A stretch of 64,000 nt of DNA from assembly GCF_017303375.1 (NCBI RefSeq), contig NZ_JAFKOH010000001.1:310001-374000 (forward strand), written 5' to 3'. A program made the translations under genes and the position numbers. Positions 63,886 through 64,000 of this stretch are shown piece by piece. Position 1 is the first letter of the stretch. Each line of letters begins with the position of its first letter. This stretch comes from Bacillus sp. NTK074B. Its GTDB lineage: Bacteria; Bacillota; Bacilli; Bacillales; Bacillaceae_B. Under the pieces are notes generated by a model. The model did not search any database and had not been told where the DNA came from. It saw only the letters and a list, made by a program, of their open reading frames with translations.

Positions 63886-64000
63886 CAGGTCAACAGGTCA
63901 TTTGTTTGTCAAACGGATAATAAGCCAATAAAAATAGAAAACGGGAGAAAATAATAGAAAACAATATAATCCATGAGTCAATTCTATTAATTCAAGACTT

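Noticed and set aside
63731-64000. Cobalamin riboswitch before nrdJ
   Set aside because: I could not find the B12-box sequence in the bases available; two NrdR boxes explain the region.

Overview
The window is chromosomal DNA of a low-GC, endospore-forming member of the Bacillaceae. It carries spo0A, spoIVB and the complete spoIIIAA-AH operon, and the gene order follows the Bacillus subtilis yqj-yqi-yqh region almost gene for gene. Differences from B. subtilis are the methylmalonyl-CoA mutase genes, an OLE RNA locus, a coenzyme B12-dependent ribonucleotide reductase, a CheW-like gene beside dinB, and the absence of yqhV and yqhQ. This fits a marine or otherwise stress-adapted Bacillus relative; I cannot name the species. 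Nearly all genes lie on the minus strand; the exceptions are prli42, yqzF, yqhP and one doubtful small frame.

Layout. 1-590: a decayed DUF1801 gene and a small hypothetical gene. 0.6-9.1 kb: gndA, dinB with a CheW-like gene, a tripeptidase-like M20 peptidase, the methylmalonyl-CoA carboxyltransferase/decarboxylase subunit and epimerase, Prli42, an L,D-transpeptidase and an ArAE-type membrane protein. 9.2-11.4 kb: arginine ABC transporter artPQM. 12-17.5 kb: bacilliredoxin and the mutA-mutB-meaB operon. 17.7-22 kb: bacillopeptidase F. 22.6-33 kb: the ptb-bcd-buk-lpdV-bkdAA-bkdAB-bkdB operon behind a sigma-54 promoter, with its activator bkdR. 33-39.6 kb: yqzF, yqiK, a Cys-rich probable spore-coat gene, spo0A, spoIVB, recN, argR. 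40-48 kb: tlyA, dxs, oapA, the OLE RNA, ispA, xseB, xseA, folD, nusB. 48.7-56.5 kb: yqhY, accC, accB, spoIIIA operon. 56.7-63.7 kb: efp, yqhT, aroQ, yqhR, yqhP, yqhO, nrdJ.

How the parts fit. The bkd operon breaks branched-chain amino acids down to acyl-CoAs. Valine and isoleucine carbon can reach propionyl-CoA and then methylmalonyl-CoA, which Mce and MutAB convert to succinyl-CoA. MutAB and NrdJ both need adenosylcobalamin, so the cell must make or import it. argR in the window may control artPQM through an ARG-box-like site, and two NrdR boxes precede nrdJ.

Most notable non-coding content. (1) A roughly 590-nt ORF-free structured region between ispA and oapA, with its own promoter, which I identify as the OLE RNA. 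(2) A family of about 124-nt hairpin repeats (2.5 units at 39.65 kb, 3 at 48.2 kb, a fragment at 4.0 kb) whose stem sequences differ between units but stay complementary within each unit. (3) Five ATTGCGTCA-type motifs spaced 20, 21, 20 and 21 bp apart at 11.8 kb.
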